The position numbers and the translations under genes are program-made. Below, one piece after another: positions 25,225-32,161 of a stretch of 64,000 nt of DNA; positions within the stretch are counted from its first letter, which is position 1; each line of letters opens with the position of its first letter. Origin of the DNA: Aliamphritea ceti (lineage in GTDB: Bacteria > Pseudomonadota > Gammaproteobacteria > Pseudomonadales > Balneatricaceae); assembly GCF_024347215.1 (NCBI RefSeq), contig NZ_AP025282.1, positions 2,108,001 through 2,172,000 of the forward strand, in the 5' to 3' direction. Below the pieces are notes generated by a model. The model was not told the origin of the DNA, searched no databases, and saw only the letters and a list, made by a program, of their open reading frames with translations.

Positions 25225-25758
25225 ATGATAGTCGCCTCTAGACATCGAGTTCATGTGTTTAAAAAAGTAGTATTACCAGTCTTTATCGTTATGCTTATAT
25301 TGGTTACGCCAGTTCTGATGAGAGTGCCGCTGATATTTCACTCAGCCGAGATGGCGTATGCTGATTTTCAGGATACAACGGATCAGGCTGAAGACATGTT
25401 AATGGACCCTTTGATTCTCGCTGGAGATAAAGTCGTGCCTTTAGTTCTAAAAGAAGTTCAGTCTCCCGACATGAAGCTAAGAAGATATGCAATTCATTTC
25501 TTGGGCAACGGTCGTTATTCCGAAGTATTACCAGTATTAGAATCGATTTTGGCCAATGATAGCGAGCTCGATTATTTTCGAGCCGACGCGCTTGCTAGCA
25601 TTTTCAATATTGATCGAGACTTGGGGCTTACGTTGGCCGGAGAATATTCTACTCAGCCTGGTTTCCTTGGTCGGCAAGCATCTGAAATTACTACGGGCAC
25701 TAATAAATGGTGGGTTCAGCGTTCCTTCTGGGAGGCCTTGCGCAATGTTCACCACTAA
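25225..25758 (+). CDS. Cassette gene 1: membrane-anchored HEAT-repeat-like protein
   Basis: A 177-residue protein I cannot assign to a named family. Residues 14-35 (VVLPVFIVMLILVTPVLM) form an N-terminal membrane segment. The soluble part contains a helical repeat pattern, VVPLVLKEVQSPDMKLRRYAIHFL then EVLPVLESILAND and RADALASIF, which resembles HEAT/PBS-lyase repeats. It has no catalytic motif. The stop codon lies five bases before the inverse core of attC 1, as is normal for a cassette gene. Function unknown. Confidence 0.6.
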   Translation: MIVASRHRVHVFKKVVLPVFIVMLILVTPVLMRVPLIFHSAEMAYADFQDTTDQAEDMLMDPLILAGDKVVPLVLKEVQSPDMKLRRYAIHFLGNGRYSEVLPVLESILANDSELDYFRADALASIFNIDRDLGLTLAGEYSTQPGFLGRQASEITTGTNKWWVQRSFWEALRNVHH

Positions 25759-25760
25759 GC

Positions 25761-25833
25761 AACTAACAAGCAAAGGCAGCATCGCCCTACGGGCTGGACG
25801 CGCTAACGCGCGCCGCTGCTTTGGGCGTTAGAG
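25761..25833 (+). other. attC-like site 1
   Basis: Inverse core AACTAAC at 25761 and core GTTAGAG at 25827-25833 bracket 73 bp. The inner stem AAAGGCAGC / GCTGCTTT pairs with one unpaired G, like the extrahelical base of known attC sites. The variable loop region is itself palindromic. Confidence 0.8.
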
Positions 25834-25839
25834 GTACGT

Positions 25840-26289
25840 ATGAATATTAATGAAGCCCTAGAGTGGGTAAAGAGAATAGAAAATCTGCCTGATATCTATA
25901 GTGCTATTGAAGATGCTGTAATCGCAGTTGTTAATAGTTATTATTCAGAGATTATTGAAGTTGAAAAATTAGAAGCTAAAATAATTTCTAAAAAAGAATA
26001 CGAAGAACGAAGCCTTGATATTCACATGGCTACGAAGAGAAAAGTTCATAGTAAATATTGGTCAAACTCTGCAGGTTTTTATCAGCCATGTTCTGCTAGC
26101 AGCCATCCAAATCATGTTTGGGAAGCCCTAAGTGATATTGAAGTTTATCAAAACGGAGACGATGATAATCAACTATTTATATTTAGGGGAAAATATAAAG
26201 ACCCTAGCCATGGTGTTGTGACAATGAGGGTTTATATTTTAAAAAGAGTTGGGAATGAGCTCAAAATTGAGCATGAATTTTATGGGTAA
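25840..26289 (+). CDS. Cassette gene 2: small hypothetical protein, possible NTF2-fold immunity-like
   Basis: A 149-residue protein whose ATG lies seven bases after the attC 1 core, with GAGG from the core end serving as ribosome site. The second half (KYWSNSAGFYQPCSASSHPN, then IEVYQNGDDDN and a run of beta strands ending EHEFYG) reminds me of NTF2-fold immunity proteins that neutralise polymorphic toxins, but I cannot verify this. No toxin gene is next to it. It has no signal peptide and is presumably cytosolic. Treat the immunity assignment as a hypothesis. Confidence 0.55.
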   Translation: MNINEALEWVKRIENLPDIYSAIEDAVIAVVNSYYSEIIEVEKLEAKIISKKEYEERSLDIHMATKRKVHSKYWSNSAGFYQPCSASSHPNHVWEALSDIEVYQNGDDDNQLFIFRGKYKDPSHGVVTMRVYILKRVGNELKIEHEFYG

Positions 26290-26291
26290 AC

Positions 26292-26367
26292 CTCTAACAA
26301 GTTTAGGCACAGCGAATTGTCTCCGCTACTTCGTAGCTACGCCAATCGCGTGCTAAAAGCGTTATGT
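26292..26367 (+). other. attC-like site 2
   Basis: Inverse core CTCTAAC at 26292 and core GTTATGT at 26361-26367, 76 bp apart end to end. The stem TTTAGGCAC / GTGCTAAA pairs with one unpaired G, and pairing continues through GCGAATTG / CAATCGC. Confidence 0.8.
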
Positions 26368-26391
26368 TTGTAGTTAAATTTGGTGCATTCA

Positions 26392-26973
26392 ATGAATGAT
26401 GTGAAATACTTGAAAATCATGGATAAAGATAAGGAAATTGGCAGAATTCCTGATTCAGGTGATCCTGTAGAAAATGCTAAGAGGTATACTCAGTTTTTAA
26501 AAGATAAAAACTTGTATGTTGAATTCAGTCAATCAACACTAATGTTTAAACAAGCTAGAGCTTTTGCAACAATAGCTAGGGATATACATTCAAAAAGTCT
26601 ACTCAAACCTCCCTTTAGCCAAGAAGCCTTGTCACCATTTGTTGTTAATTCAGCTTTTGCATGTGAAATGTATTTAAAAACACTCCAAAACATCTATGGC
26701 AAAGCCGAAGAAATTCATAGCTTAAGCTCTCTGTTTAAACACTTGCCAAATAAACTCAAAGACAAAATCAATAAATTAACCAAAGAGAAGAGTGTTGAGT
26801 TTAAAATTCAAAGTAAAACACTTTTTAAAGACCATATAAAAACCATTTCCAATGCTTTTGTTGATTGGCGATATATTTATGAACAAGAGAGCGCAACGGT
26901 AAATATAAACGTAATATTATTAATATTAACTGTACTGGATACACTTGCATGTAGTGAAGTAAAACCAACATAA
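26392..26973 (+). CDS. Cassette gene 3: HEPN-like domain protein
   Basis: A 193-residue, mostly helical, lysine-rich protein. The segment VVNSAFACEMYLKTL, then EEIHSLSSLFKHLP and later AFVDWRYIYE is the pattern I associate with HEPN-type proteins, many of which are ribonucleases or toxin components in defence and toxin-antitoxin systems. The canonical catalytic R-x4-6-H motif is not obvious, so nuclease activity is uncertain. I start at ATG 26392; an in-frame TTG at 26380 is possible. The TAA overlaps the inverse core of attC 3. No antitoxin partner is adjacent. Confidence 0.6.
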   Translation: MNDVKYLKIMDKDKEIGRIPDSGDPVENAKRYTQFLKDKNLYVEFSQSTLMFKQARAFATIARDIHSKSLLKPPFSQEALSPFVVNSAFACEMYLKTLQNIYGKAEEIHSLSSLFKHLPNKLKDKINKLTKEKSVEFKIQSKTLFKDHIKTISNAFVDWRYIYEQESATVNINVILLILTVLDTLACSEVKPT

Positions 26974-27067
26974 CAAGCTGTTAAAGCGGGACAATTTACA
27001 GTTGGCTGGTTCCGCTCCGCTTCACATTTTAGCCAACTACAATTTGCCCCTTAACAGGGCGTTATGT
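26968..27067 (+). other. attC-like site 3
   Basis: Inverse core ACATAAC at 26968 and core GTTATGT at 27061-27067, spanning 100 bp. The stem GTTAAAGCGGG / CCCCTTAAC is imperfect, and a second stem AGTTGGCT / AGCCAACT closes the longer variable region. This is the longest of the five sites. Confidence 0.75.
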
Positions 27068-27085
27068 TTTTTTGAGAGAGATTGA

Positions 27086-27631
27086 ATGAGTAGAGAATTT
27101 CTAAATCAGATTGATCCTATAAGGAAGACTAGACTGCTTTCTATTTCTAAGAATTCTAGGGATCATTTACAGATAGACAATTCCCCTCCAACTAAATCTG
27201 CAGGGCTATATTGGATTTATACCAGTTATAATGATGATGAATTAAAGGCGAGTACTAGTTCAGATGATAAAGGCGCGATTGATATCTGCTCTATGATGAG
27301 CCTTCATGAGGGCTTACCAAAGATCTGTTCAATTAACCAACAATCAAAAGATAAGAAAAAGTTTCGATTGGTGTATAACGGAATTGCAGGAAAGTCATTA
27401 GGTATTCGTGGACGCATTCATCAACATTTTAATGGTGGCAAGGGAACTGGCTGCTTATCTATATGCAAATCGTCGTTAAATAATCTAGACAACTGGCGTG
27501 TCTCATACCTTGTTCTAGAACACGATGATAGAAATTTAATAGATATAGACGCCAGCTATGAATTGCATGCTAAAAATTTAGAGCGTATTTGGAGGTTAGA
27601 GAATGGCTGGCCTCTACTATGCAAAACATAA
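27086..27631 (+). CDS. Cassette gene 4: GIY-YIG-like nuclease-domain protein
   Basis: A 181-residue protein. GLYWIYTS (residues 40-47) and VYNGIAGKSLGIRGRIHQHF (97-116) fit the paired GIY and YIG strands plus the conserved Arg helix of the GIY-YIG nuclease fold; Arg110 and the following histidines would be active-site candidates. A glutamate late in the protein would complete the site. The GIY spacing (about 50 residues instead of 10-15) is longer than in classical members, so this is a divergent relative. Cytosolic; the role could be restriction or mobile-element defence, which is inference. Its stop overlaps the inverse core of attC 4. Confidence 0.6.
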   Translation: MSREFLNQIDPIRKTRLLSISKNSRDHLQIDNSPPTKSAGLYWIYTSYNDDELKASTSSDDKGAIDICSMMSLHEGLPKICSINQQSKDKKKFRLVYNGIAGKSLGIRGRIHQHFNGGKGTGCLSICKSSLNNLDNWRVSYLVLEHDDRNLIDIDASYELHAKNLERIWRLENGWPLLCKT

Positions 27632-27677
27632 CAAGCGCGTTCAATCTGACCTCCGGCAGTTGACGCGGGCGTTAGCT
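27626..27677 (+). other. attC-like site 4
   Basis: Inverse core ACATAAC at 27626 and core GTTAGCT at 27671-27677, only 52 bp in total. The stem GCGTTCAATCTG / CAGTTGACGC pairs with unpaired T residues, around the loop ACCTCCGG. Confidence 0.75.
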
Positions 27678-27689
27678 TATAGTCAAACA

Positions 27690-28517
27690 ATGAAGAAATT
27701 ATCAAAAAAGAAAGAAGTTCGAGATAACATAAAGAAAATCGACAGATCACAAAGCAGTGATTTGAAGAAACAGTATCTCTTTGAACTAATCAATAGTATC
27801 CCCCATATAGCGAGAGTTGTTACAACTGATCAGTATGTATATCGGGCAAATAAGGTTGAAGAGAAACCGAGTGACGTTTCTAGAATAAGTTACCCACCGA
27901 AGGAAATAGTCAAGATCCCTCAAGGTCGGTGCAATTATAACGGTAATTCAGTATTTTATTGCTCTGTTGATCCTTCTGCAGCTTTATTTGAAATAAATCC
28001 AAGAGAAGGTGATTTGATTGCTCTATCCAAATGGAAAGTAGAGCAAAGGGTATCTGCAAAAATCATTGGATATACGAAAGCTGAATTAAATAGTGAATTC
28101 AATGGGGTTGGAGAAAAATCGATTTCAACATCAGATATTGGTCTCTACGATTATATAAATAAATATTTTGATAGTTGGTTTCGATCCCCAACAGAACACT
28201 TCTACGAATTAACATCAATTGTTTCTGAAAAGCTACTAAACGATGGTTCATTAGAGCCTGGTCCAGGAGGGAATCAAATTGAGCCAGTTCACGATAATAT
28301 AGCAATATTGTACCCCTCAATAGCATGGGATAAATCTGATTCTAAATCTAACAAGCCTGCTCACAATATTGTTTTTTCACAAAAGGCAATTGATGATGGG
28401 GTTGTTTCAGCTGTAGAAATTGTTTTTGGTGATATTGGTAGAGTAGAAAAAGGTTCTGTCACTTTCAACAATACAATAAAAACAACCGATATATCAGATT
28501 CACAGATTAATTGGTAA
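27690..28517 (+). CDS. Cassette gene 5: RES-domain-like protein (possible NAD-degrading toxin)
   Basis: A 275-residue protein starting at ATG 27690, 12 bases after the attC 4 core. The frame is open upstream to 27603, but that would run through the attC site. VYRANKV, then RISYPP, GRCNYNGNSVFYCS and AALFEIN follow the pattern of RES-domain proteins, with an Arg, Tyr and Glu in the expected order. RES toxins in Xre-RES toxin-antitoxin systems degrade NAD+. No Xre antitoxin gene is next to it, and the protein is longer than typical RES toxins (about 150-200 aa), with a helical N-terminal extension of about 70 residues. The toxin role is inferred. Confidence 0.6.
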   Translation: MKKLSKKKEVRDNIKKIDRSQSSDLKKQYLFELINSIPHIARVVTTDQYVYRANKVEEKPSDVSRISYPPKEIVKIPQGRCNYNGNSVFYCSVDPSAALFEINPREGDLIALSKWKVEQRVSAKIIGYTKAELNSEFNGVGEKSISTSDIGLYDYINKYFDSWFRSPTEHFYELTSIVSEKLLNDGSLEPGPGGNQIEPVHDNIAILYPSIAWDKSDSKSNKPAHNIVFSQKAIDDGVVSAVEIVFGDIGRVEKGSVTFNNTIKTTDISDSQINW

Positions 28518-28522
28518 AACGA

Positions 28523-28579
28523 AGCTAACAAAAAAATCCATGCGACCGCATTCAGCGGCGCATGATTTGGGCGTTAATG
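28523..28579 (+). other. attC-like site 5 (last of the array)
   Basis: Inverse core AGCTAAC at 28523 and core GTTAATG at 28573-28579, 57 bp. The stem AAATCCATGCG / CGCATGATTT pairs with a single unpaired C. The final G of the core is also the first base of hairpin repeat copy 5. Confidence 0.8.
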
Positions 28580-28602
28580 TCCGCTTCTGGCACAAAGAAG
28601 AC
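28579..28602. repeat. 24-nt hairpin repeat, copy 5, abutting attC 5
   Basis: Arms GTCCGCTTC and AAAGAAGAC around the loop TGGCAC. It begins at the last base of the attC 5 core, so it marks the right junction of the cassette array. Confidence 0.8.
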
Positions 28603-28691
28603 GTCATTCCTCTTTATTGCTTGTGTATTAATTGTTCAGATGGAACGCTTTATCAAGGTTTTTATCTTCTCGGCCGTTGAAACAGACTGGG

Positions 28692-28743
28692 TCAGGTCTT
28701 GTTTTTTGCTAACTTAATAAATAAAGCAAAAAGAAAGACCTGA
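28692..28743. repeat. 19-bp inverted repeat at the right edge of the island
   Basis: Arms 28692-28710 (TCAGGTCTTGTTTTTTGCT) and 28725-28743 (AGCAAAAAGAAAGACCTGA) pair with two mismatches around a 14-base loop. Sequences of this type are, to my recollection, often found next to REP-associated (RAYT-like) transposase genes. A short frame follows (ATG 28742, 18 codons) that could be a decayed remnant, but the similarity is too weak to call. Confidence 0.6.
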
Positions 28744-28829
28744 TGCGATTAGCCTTACCGCATCGCCGATGTCTCCCTGAGCGGTATCGTCACGTATGAA
28801 GTGTTTCGAAAACCTTTGAAGTTCTATGC

Positions 28830-29762
28830 TCAAAAACTTAGTTTGGCATCAGATAGATTGGTTTTCACTAATGAGCGTATAAGTTCTGCTAATTGTCTGT
28901 AAAAGCCTCGATTTGGTGAGTTCTGCCGCCAGGCCAGTACATGGGTGCGGTGCAGGTTCAGGTCTTCAATATCCCTGACGATCAACCCTTGAGGCTGGTG
29001 AATTTCAGAATAAATATAAAGTGAGGGTAAGAAAGTTAATCCCATCTGCATGATCACCATCTGTCGCAGGGCATCCAGACTGCTTCCTTCGTAGTCCCTG
29101 GCGATAGTAGCACCCAGGTCGGAACAGAGAACTTCCATCTGCTGATAACTACTGTACTGTCTTTCCAGTGTAAGTATATTCTGACCTTTCAGATTATTGG
29201 ATCTGACTCTTTCCAGCTTAGCCAGTGGATGATCTTCTGGTGCTATCAGTTTTAGTGGTTCATCAAACAATATTTCTGTCGTCAGACGAGGGTTGTTAAA
29301 TGGTCTTGGAATCAGTACCAGGTCCAGTCGTCCCTCAAGCAGGTCAAGCTCTAATGCTTTAGGTGTGTGTTCCCTTACAAAAAGTTTAAGGGATTCATAG
29401 GTGTAATGTAATCCCGGTAAGATATGTGGCAGCAGGTAGGGGCCGACGGTGGGTGATACTCCCATACGGAAGGTTCCCCCAGGCCCATGGTTCATCATCG
29501 CTGCCTGATCAAGAAGACCATTCATTTCCTCAAGAACCTGACGGGCGTTAGCCAGTATATCCCTGCCTGCCGGGGTTAGAGTAGCCCCGCTGCGGCTACG
29601 TTCAACCAGGGTCAGATTTAAGGTTTTTTCCAGGTTATAGATCTGAGCTGACAGCGTTGGCTGACTGATTTTGAGCTGCTCTGCTGCGCCACGGAAAGTG
29701 GTGGATTCGGCCAGGCGTACAAAGTATTCCAACTGTTTTATGGTAGGTGTTTTCAGGGCCAT
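28830..29762 (-). CDS. OxyR-like LysR-family regulator lacking the peroxidatic cysteine
   Basis: A 310-residue LysR-type regulator that resembles OxyR throughout: TIKQLEYFVRLAESTTFRGA / SQPTLSAQIYNLE in the DNA-binding domain, then MGVSPTVGPYLLPHILP. Aligning the sensor segment, E. coli OxyR has Cys199 and Cys208; here position 199 is serine (QYSSYQQ) and only the second cysteine remains (EVLCSDLGA). Disulphide sensing of peroxide as in OxyR is therefore unlikely. It is divergent from the Mrp operon, and a near-perfect 23-bp palindrome lies 32 bases upstream of its start, so it probably controls itself and perhaps the antiporter. Confidence 0.85.
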   Translation of the reverse strand: MALKTPTIKQLEYFVRLAESTTFRGAAEQLKISQPTLSAQIYNLEKTLNLTLVERSRSGATLTPAGRDILANARQVLEEMNGLLDQAAMMNHGPGGTFRMGVSPTVGPYLLPHILPGLHYTYESLKLFVREHTPKALELDLLEGRLDLVLIPRPFNNPRLTTEILFDEPLKLIAPEDHPLAKLERVRSNNLKGQNILTLERQYSSYQQMEVLCSDLGATIARDYEGSSLDALRQMVIMQMGLTFLPSLYIYSEIHQPQGLIVRDIEDLNLHRTHVLAWRQNSPNRGFYRQLAELIRSLVKTNLSDAKLSF

Positions 29763-29793
29763 ATTGGTAACTTCTCAGGAGTATAAATTTCAT

Positions 29794-29816
29794 ATTGATA
29801 GGATTATCCTATCAAT
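29794..29816. promoter_or_regulatory. 23-bp palindrome, probable operator of the OxyR-like regulator
   Basis: Arms ATTGATAGGAT and ATCCTATCAAT are perfect complements around a single T. The inner ATAG-N7-CTAT matches the outer bases of the OxyR half-site (ATAGnTnnnAnCTAT), and the whole fits the LysR T-N11-A rule. The rest of the 325-base gap up to mrpE shows no gene. Confidence 0.6.
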
Positions 29817-30088
29817 AAAATTAAATAATCTCTATTGAGCTATCACTCGTTGAATCGCAATATTAGGTCATATAGTTGTTCTGGAATAACGAATAAGCCG
29901 CACTGGATTGAAAGATTAAAGGCTTATTGAAGTTTCAGAGAGCGTTTTTGCGAAGAATAAAAGTCTGTTTTGTTGGTTGTCACTCATAGTGGACTACCAT
30001 CAAGAAGGGGAGCTGAAGGCCTTTAAGGTCGGTTACCTTTGCTGAACAAAACAAGAAACACATCGGGAATAAATTGGAGCGATATTAC

Positions 30089-30565
30089 ATGCATATCGTT
30101 AAGTGGGCGGCAGTACTTTCAATATTCTGGTTGTTGCTTTCCGGATTCATCGAGCCGTTATTACTGAGTTTCGGTGCCATATCAGTGGTTGTTGTTGTCT
30201 TTGTACTGAAGCGAATGGATGAGGTCGAAAATGAGTCCAGTCAGATCGGTACAAGCCTTCGGCTGATTCGCTATATTCCCTGGCTGATCGGGCAAATTAT
30301 CAGTTCCAGCATCCACGTAACGAAGCTAATTTGGGGTTCACCGGACAAAGTGTCGCCAGCTATAGCAACAATAAGCGCAAACAGAGTTCCGCCAAGTAGC
30401 CGTGTCCTTTATGCAAACTCAATTACACTGACTCCCGGTACCTTAAGTGTGGATCTGGAAGAGGGTGAGATAACTGTACATGCATTGCACAAGTCGTCTA
30501 TTGATGAGTTGAAAGAAGGTGCAATGGAAAAGAAGATTGCAGGCATCTGGGGCGAAAGCAAATGA
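30089..30565 (+). CDS. mrpE: Mrp/Mnh antiporter subunit E
   Basis: A 158-residue protein with two N-terminal hydrophobic segments (FWLLLSGFIEPLLLSFGA) and a cytoplasmic C-terminal part carrying the family motif ANSITLTPGTLSVDLEEGEITVHAL. MrpE is an accessory subunit required for full antiport. I start at ATG 30089, with GGAG nine bases before it; an in-frame TTG at 30074 is less likely. It is the first gene of a tightly packed operon: the next ATG overlaps its TGA. Confidence 0.88.
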   Translation: MHIVKWAAVLSIFWLLLSGFIEPLLLSFGAISVVVVVFVLKRMDEVENESSQIGTSLRLIRYIPWLIGQIISSSIHVTKLIWGSPDKVSPAIATISANRVPPSSRVLYANSITLTPGTLSVDLEEGEITVHALHKSSIDELKEGAMEKKIAGIWGESK

Positions 30566-30828
30566 CAGGTATTCTGGCAGCAGTATGTATTGCGATTCTG
30601 GTCGTCATGGCGATTGCCCTGGCCAGAGCATTTAAAGCACCTACGGTTTATGACCGTATCCTTGGGGTCAATATGTTCGGCACCAAGACCGTTTTATTTA
30701 TCGCGGTTATAGGATTTTTGATGGGACGACCGGACTTTCTGGACATTGCCATTGTATATGCGCTGATAAATTTTATTGGGATGGTCGCGGTACTTCGTTT
30801 CTTCGAATATACCTCACCAATTGAATAA
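30562..30828 (+). CDS. mrpF: Mrp/Mnh antiporter subunit F
   Basis: An 88-residue protein with three transmembrane segments. The family motif PTVYDRILGVNMFGTKTVL occupies the first loop and GRPDFLDIAIVYALINFIG the last part. MrpF is a small membrane subunit of the cation/proton antiporter. The start overlaps the mrpE stop (ATGA), indicating translational coupling. Confidence 0.9.
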   Translation: MTGILAAVCIAILVVMAIALARAFKAPTVYDRILGVNMFGTKTVLFIAVIGFLMGRPDFLDIAIVYALINFIGMVAVLRFFEYTSPIE

Positions 30829-30851
30829 CAACTGAGTATAAGTGGTAAGCC

Positions 30852-31184
30852 ATGCTTTTCCTGGACATTGTCAGTAGCATACTGCTTCTCGCAGGGATAT
30901 TTTTTGGATTGAGCGGTGCTGTCGGGCTGTTCAAATTTCCTGACTTTTTCACTCGGGTACACGCAGCCAGTGTCACCGATTCTATCGCCGCTATCTTAAT
31001 TATTGGCGGTTTACTGTTACAAACTTCATTCGATCTGAATACGGCCAAGCTAGTGTTTATTTTGCTGTTTTTAATGTTGACCAGCCCCACAGCCTCCCAT
31101 GCACTGGCAAAAGCTGCCCGTCATGGCGGATTGCTTACTCTGGCAGAAACCCGTCCGAAAGATAAACAGGAGCATACTCAGTAA
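30852..31184 (+). CDS. mrpG: Mrp/Mnh antiporter subunit G
   Basis: A 110-residue protein with three transmembrane segments. The family pattern GLFKFPDFFTRVHAASVTDS (about 26-45) and FLMLTSPTASHALAKAARHGG near the end identify MrpG/PhaG. It has a ribosome site before the ATG and its TAA overlaps the ATG of the next gene (TAATG). Confidence 0.92.
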   Translation: MLFLDIVSSILLLAGIFFGLSGAVGLFKFPDFFTRVHAASVTDSIAAILIIGGLLLQTSFDLNTAKLVFILLFLMLTSPTASHALAKAARHGGLLTLAETRPKDKQEHTQ

Positions 31185-32161
31185 TGGCAGAGTTTATTGA
31201 TCTGGTGCTGCTGGCAATGCTTGCACTGACCGCCTTGCGGATCATTTTCCTAAAAGACCTGTTTGCCGTTGTAATGTTGTTCGGTATCTACAGTTTCCTG
31301 TCCGCTTTGATTTTTGTGAATCTCGATGCAGTTGACGTTGCCTTTACTGAAGCTTCAGTGGGGGCTGGTATATCGACAGTTCTGATGCTCGGTACGCTGG
31401 CGCTGACTGGCAGAAAAGAGAAAAAGAGCACGCATTCTAAGCTATTGCCGCTGTTTGTTGTTCTGGTTACAGGCGCGGCGTTAATTTATGGCACCCTCGA
31501 TATGCCTCCTTTCGGAGATCCGAATAACCCGGTGCATCAGCATGTCGCACCACGTTATATAGAAGAGTCACCGAAAGAGGTTGGCTTACCTAATATGGTT
31601 ACGTCGGTGTTAGCGAGTTATCGCGGCTTCGATACGCTGGGGGAAACGGTCGTAGTGTTCGCTGCGTTGATAGGCGTTTTCTCTCTGCTGGGAGTAAGAC
31701 GTAAGCAGAAAAAAGACCATGAATCGGGCCTTGAATCACACACAGTGCTGCACGTGGTTGCCAAAGTCATTATTCCCCTGGTGATTCTTTTTGCCTTATA
31801 CGTCCAGTTCCATGGCGATTTCGGCCCTGGCGGAGGTTTCCAGGCAGGCGTAATTGCGGCAGCTGCTTTCATTTTGTATGCCCTGGTTTTCGGGCTGCCT
31901 AAAGCGTTTGCCGTAGTCGGGCCAAAATTCTTACAGTGGATGGCTGCTTTTGGCGTGCTGCTCTATGCCAGTGTCGGTTTGTACAGCATGTATAAGGGCG
32001 GGAATTTCCTTGATTACAACCAACTCGCCGCAGACCCGATAGCCGGTCAGCACTATGGCATCATCATTATTGAGCTGGGGGTGGGTTTTACCGTGTTTGC
32101 GGTCATGCTGAATATTTTCTATGCCTTTGGCAGTCAGGCTGAGAGGTCAAACGTCCAGTGA
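31184..32161 (+). CDS. mrpB: Fused Mrp subunit: MrpA C-terminal (MbhD/MbhE-like) region plus MrpB domain
   Basis: A 325-residue membrane protein that joins two parts usually on different polypeptides. Residues 1-100 (LALTALRIIFLKDLFAVVMLFGIYS, VDVAFTEASVGAG) match the MbhD/DUF4040 region normally at the C-terminus of MrpA; a middle part resembles MbhE (GFDTLGETVVVFAALIGV); the last 140 residues (FALYVQFHGDFGPGGGFQAGV) are MrpB/MnhB. The large N-terminal NuoL-like part of MrpA is missing here and is encoded separately in the operon. The stop overlaps the mrpC GTG start. Confidence 0.9.
   Translation: MAEFIDLVLLAMLALTALRIIFLKDLFAVVMLFGIYSFLSALIFVNLDAVDVAFTEASVGAGISTVLMLGTLALTGRKEKKSTHSKLLPLFVVLVTGAALIYGTLDMPPFGDPNNPVHQHVAPRYIEESPKEVGLPNMVTSVLASYRGFDTLGETVVVFAALIGVFSLLGVRRKQKKDHESGLESHTVLHVVAKVIIPLVILFALYVQFHGDFGPGGGFQAGVIAAAAFILYALVFGLPKAFAVVGPKFLQWMAAFGVLLYASVGLYSMYKGGNFLDYNQLAADPIAGQHYGIIIIELGVGFTVFAVMLNIFYAFGSQAERSNVQ

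Larger units (their letters stand above)
25225..28579 (+). mobile_element. Integron-type gene cassette array without integrase (CALIN): five genes, five attC-like sites
   Basis: Five genes, all on the plus strand, are each followed by a 52-100 bp imperfect inverted repeat that begins with an inverse core (xxxTAAC) and ends with a core GTTRRRY, which is the attC layout. No tyrosine-recombinase integrase (intI) is present in the window, so this fits the class called CALIN. Individual sites are listed separately. The left end is uncertain; the right end is the last attC, directly abutted by a hairpin repeat. Confidence 0.8.

Noticed and set aside
27603..27689. An earlier start of the RES-like gene inside the preceding gene
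   Set aside because: Starting here would translate through the attC 4 site and overlap the GIY-YIG-like gene; the ATG at 27690 just after the core fits cassette structure.
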